From Bacillus ndiopicus (GTDB taxonomy: Bacteria; Bacillota; Bacilli; Bacillales_A; Planococcaceae), in assembly GCF_000612805.1 (NCBI RefSeq), contig NZ_HG964404.1:1-64000 (forward strand): a stretch of DNA of 64,000 nt, in the 5' to 3' direction. Below the pieces are notes generated by a model that saw only the letters and a program-made list of their open reading frames with translations, was not told the DNA's origin and did no database searches. Within the stretch, counting starts at the first letter, position 1, and each line of letters begins with the position of its first letter. The position numbers and the translations under genes are program-made. Positions 61,513-64,000 of the stretch are shown here, piece after piece.

Positions 61513-62568
61513 ATGGCAAGGAAGAGAAAAACGTTACCGAAAAATTTTAATGAACTAATTGAAGCAGGTGATATTACGGCATTACAAGAGGTATTTACAA
61601 AGTGCGAGCTAGATGCATATGATGGTTATAGTAAATCAACAGCCTTAAGCTTTTTCAATGTACCGGATGAATTGGTTCGCTGGCTCGTGGAACAGGGGGC
61701 AAATATAAATGCGAGAGACTATTACAAAAGATCAGCTTTACATAATCAGGCAATAAGTTGGCGGGGGAATATTGAATTGCTTCTTGAGTTAGGTGCAGAT
61801 ATAGAAGCCTTGGATTATCAAAACGAAACACCTTTATTTGCTGCGGCTGCTTTTTTTAAACCAAATTCAGTGCGCACATTGGTTTCTAAAGGAGCAAATA
61901 TTAACGCGGTAAATATGATGAATGAGACGCCCTTGGACAAAGCTTTAGCGGTATGTAGAAATATAAATATTGTTGATCTAGTGGAAGTTTCTGAGATTTT
62001 TCTGAGCGCAAATATAGCTGTAACGCCGGAAATGAAAAATTCTATTAAGCGAATTGGAAAAGATTTTGAATTTCATAGAGAAGGTTTTAATAAAGAATAT
62101 TTGAACGAAACGGATAAGGCACTTTCACGCCTTTATGAGCTATTTGATGTTCCACCAGTAGAGAAGCGAAAAACGCATGATGGTACGTCTCCAATAACAG
62201 TATGTACAAAGGGCTGGCAGGCTCAACATAAGGAACTTTGGGATTTATTAATTCCTTCGCAAGGTCATGCGCAAACTGTACAAGGTGAGGTTATTCGTAT
62301 TACTGGTAAAGTCTCATACGAAATTTTAGATAACGGCGGCATCAACTGGGATAATGACTTTCGTAAAATGCTCAAAAGTTTTAATCATTACATTAGGTTA
62401 GGTACGCCATTACATCCCGCTGCACTTCAGGAGTCTATCACTTTAACGAAAGAATTGCACAATGGTGATGGAGATGAGGAACCTGCGAGACTATGCGAGT
62501 TGGCAGTACAATGGGTACTTAGCAATCCGAATCCGATTATTTTAGAACAGCCCGAATATAAGCGCTAA
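61513..62568 (+). CDS. Ankyrin-repeat protein
   Basis: The 351-residue soluble protein contains three or four ankyrin repeats between about residues 25 and 140 (LVRWLVEQGANINARDYYKR, LLLELGADIEALDYQNETPL, VSKGANINAVNMMNETPLDK). The second half has no known domain but has a conserved-looking AQTVQGEVIRITGKVSYEIL stretch. Ankyrins mediate protein binding; no partner is obvious nearby. The RBS is AAGGAG. Confidence 0.8.
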   Translation: MARKRKTLPKNFNELIEAGDITALQEVFTKCELDAYDGYSKSTALSFFNVPDELVRWLVEQGANINARDYYKRSALHNQAISWRGNIELLLELGADIEALDYQNETPLFAAAAFFKPNSVRTLVSKGANINAVNMMNETPLDKALAVCRNINIVDLVEVSEIFLSANIAVTPEMKNSIKRIGKDFEFHREGFNKEYLNETDKALSRLYELFDVPPVEKRKTHDGTSPITVCTKGWQAQHKELWDLLIPSQGHAQTVQGEVIRITGKVSYEILDNGGINWDNDFRKMLKSFNHYIRLGTPLHPAALQESITLTKELHNGDGDEEPARLCELAVQWVLSNPNPIILEQPEYKR

Positions 62569-62677
62569 CATATTTAATGAATCCAATAAGCATTTTTATA
62601 AACAATACTATTCTCTTTACTAAGCACTCAACGCTAAGAAAAGGGGATAGTAAGCCGTAAGTGATGCAACGTAAGTG

Positions 62678-62702
62678 GGTAGGTGGGAGACCTGCCTTTT
62701 TT
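62678..62702 (+). terminator. Terminator after the ankyrin gene
   Basis: GGTAGGT (62678-62684) pairs with ACCTGCC (62690-62696) with one G-U, then six T's. Confidence 0.65.
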
Positions 62703-63225
62703 GATACTATATCTTAACAAAAGATAAAAAGTTGATATGGAGTATTTCTCCTTATCGATTTTTTTATTATCATGAAATGATTTTGTGGATGGTTTGGTCA
62801 AATTAGTTGGTAGCAACATCAAATTTAAATTAAGATAATAAGTTGAGTATGATCTTGCAAAAACTAATAGAAGACAAAGTGAAACCGAAATACGGATAGT
62901 ATTATATATTGCATAAGAGTTCTTTAATACATATAAATATTGTAGGAATAAGGAAAAGCTAAAGTCTATAGTTGTAGAAAATCAATGAGGTATTTATCCT
63001 AGATTATGTAAAATAAGAAAACGCGAAATACTTTTATTGTGCGTTGTGAGAGCGATCGAGAAGGGCAACGGTACGTGTTACTGAATCTCGATACGTTTCA
63101 GAAACAGTTTTGCGGTTCAGTTCAACTTTGTTAAAATGAAATAAATTTTTAGCAGTAAAATCTAAAGTATGGTTTTTTTGATCAATTTTTTTATTAAACT
63201 AACAAAATACTTGCAACACCTATTA
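62703..63225. other. Gene-free stretch before the tetR gene
   Basis: I see no frame with an RBS. The only feature is the promoter region near the right end, ahead of the TAGTAC operator. Confidence 0.5.
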
Positions 63226-63243
63226 TAGTACTGTATAGTACTA
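63226..63243. promoter_or_regulatory. TetR operator, copy 1
   Basis: TAGTACTGTATAGTACTA has perfect 6-base arms and is repeated base for base at 63857-63874. It lies 21 bases before the tetR start. Confidence 0.75.
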
Positions 63244-63264
63244 ATTATGACAAGGGGAAAATTA

Positions 63265-63831
63265 ATGAATCAAAAACGTGTGATTGAAGTAGCTGCAACA
63301 TTATTTTTAGAAAAAGGGTTTGCTTATACAAGCATGGATGAATTAGTTCGTGTAAGCAAAGTTTCAAAGTCTAATGTGTATTATCACTTCTCTAATAAGG
63401 AAGAATTGTTGGAAGGGGTCGTTGATTATTGGATTGAAATGTATCAATCTGCAATTGATAGCTTATTATCTCAAAACCAATTATTAGTTGAAGATCGTGT
63501 CCAATTGTTTTTAAAGCAATTATCACAAGGAGTTCAGACGAGAGAATATAAGGGGAGCTGTCCATTTATCACGCTTTATATTCAAAGCCCTACAAATGCC
63601 ACAAAAGTAAAAGAAAAAATAGGTCTTTTTTTTGTAGGATTACAAACGAAAGTTTCTCTATTACTTAAACAAGGGATAGAGAATGGTGAATTTAGAAAGA
63701 CAATTAATATTGACGAGGTTGCATCTCTTTTTATTACAAATCTTGAAGGAGCGCTATTTATTTCAGAAACACTGAAGGATGCAACTGTAATCATGAAAAC
63801 AGCAGATCATTTTTTAAACTTGCTTCGATAA
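63265..63831 (+). CDS. TetR family regulator
   Basis: The 188-residue protein has a TetR helix-turn-helix (SMDELVRVSKVSKSNVYYHF) and a C-terminal domain with EYKGSCPFITLYIQS, as in the TetR_C_16/AefR-like group. Start ATG 63265 follows AAGGGG; ATG 63247 lies before that RBS. Identical operators sit before it and before the next gene, so it should repress both. Confidence 0.85.
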   Translation: MNQKRVIEVAATLFLEKGFAYTSMDELVRVSKVSKSNVYYHFSNKEELLEGVVDYWIEMYQSAIDSLLSQNQLLVEDRVQLFLKQLSQGVQTREYKGSCPFITLYIQSPTNATKVKEKIGLFFVGLQTKVSLLLKQGIENGEFRKTINIDEVASLFITNLEGALFISETLKDATVIMKTADHFLNLLR

Positions 63832-63856
63832 AAGAAGCATTTTTTTTACATCAAAT

Positions 63857-63874
63857 TAGTACTGTATAGTACTA
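63857..63874. promoter_or_regulatory. TetR operator, copy 2
   Basis: An identical 18-base copy of the site at 63226-63243, 14 bases before the SDR start and directly ahead of its GGAGG. Confidence 0.75.
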
Positions 63875-63888
63875 AATGGAGGATTTAT

Positions 63889-64000
63889 ATGAGAACAGTA
63901 TTTTTAACTGGTGGAACAGGATTTATTGGAAAGCAATTAGTGAAGGAATTAGCCAAAGAGAATGTTACAATTCTTCTATTAGTGAGATCGAAAAGTAAAG
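63889..64000 (+). CDS. SDR-family NAD(P)-dependent oxidoreductase, 3' end cut off
   Basis: ATG 63889 follows GGAGG. The 37 visible residues begin RTVFLTGGTGFIGKQLVKEL, the extended-SDR nucleotide motif TGGTGFIG, and go on to LLLVRSKSK, which resembles thioester-reductase-like SDR proteins with an Arg after strand 2 (NADP preference). The gene runs off the window. It is the likely target of the adjacent TetR. Confidence 0.8.
   Translation, partial: MRTVFLTGGTGFIGKQLVKELAKENVTILLLVRSKSK

Noticed and set aside
62634..62822. Minus-strand 62-codon frame after the ankyrin gene
   Set aside because: It crosses a + strand terminator, has no RBS and reads as low-complexity non-coding DNA.

Overview
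The window looks like chromosomal DNA from a low-GC, spore-forming Bacillales bacterium, most probably a Lysinibacillus/Solibacillus-type organism. The reasons are strong AGGAGG ribosome-binding sites with frequent GTG/TTG starts, a T-box leader, a sporulation-type diadenylate cyclase (CdaS), a close PaiA homologue, a KtrAB potassium system and short dispersed GTTGATT-ended repeats of a kind I remember from Bacillaceae genomes. The genus is an inference from family resemblance, not a computed match. I see no rRNA, tRNA, CRISPR array, complete insertion sequence or prophage.

Layout. 0-5 kb: a partial coiled-coil gene, a frameshifted small membrane gene, a Crp/Fnr regulator divergent from an MFS transporter, and an ABC-F protein behind an attenuator-like leader. 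5-13 kb: two tandem secreted paralogues, a SulP transporter with a HAD phosphatase, a lipoprotein gene with a broken start, a DinB protein behind a LexA-like box, an unknown membrane protein and an acetyltransferase. 13-16 kb: a T-box leader driving an MFS transporter, then a tyrosine recombinase. 16-21 kb: two convergent genes (PAS-GGDEF-EAL and an unknown helical-repeat protein) lie between long imperfect inverted repeats. 21-28 kb: a heterodimeric ABC exporter, an MDR-type reductase and the KtrAB operon. 28-43 kb: a series of regulator/effector pairs, namely WYL/DHFR-like, MarR/PaiA, LysR/MFS, TetR/MFS, and MocR with a DMT transporter and dehydrogenase. Acetyltransferases, a Nudix protein, a PhzF protein and an S51 peptidase are interspersed. 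43-50 kb: an accessory region with two gene remnants, a TetR/hydrolase pair, a second hydrolase, an APH-like kinase and a ferredoxin. 50-52 kb: arsR-ACR3 and a DUF421 protein. 53-57 kb: a C39-like protein, a putative PD-(D/E)XK nuclease with an unrecognised N-terminal domain, a double GNAT protein and a serine hydrolase. 57-64 kb: a YtrA-like regulator with DUF1648 and CPBP membrane proteins, a Cys-rich KTR protein, CdaS, an ankyrin protein, and a TetR/SDR pair cut by the window end.

Most units are small local circuits: a regulator beside the transporter or enzyme it probably controls, often with a visible palindromic operator. The observations most worth following are the T-box in front of an MFS transporter (its acceptor-pairing base favours serine over alanine), the attenuator-like leader with a three-codon ORF before the ABC-F gene, the inverted-repeat-bounded c-di-GMP gene pair, the solitary nuclease that could be a modification-dependent restriction enzyme, and the paired TetR operators at the right end.
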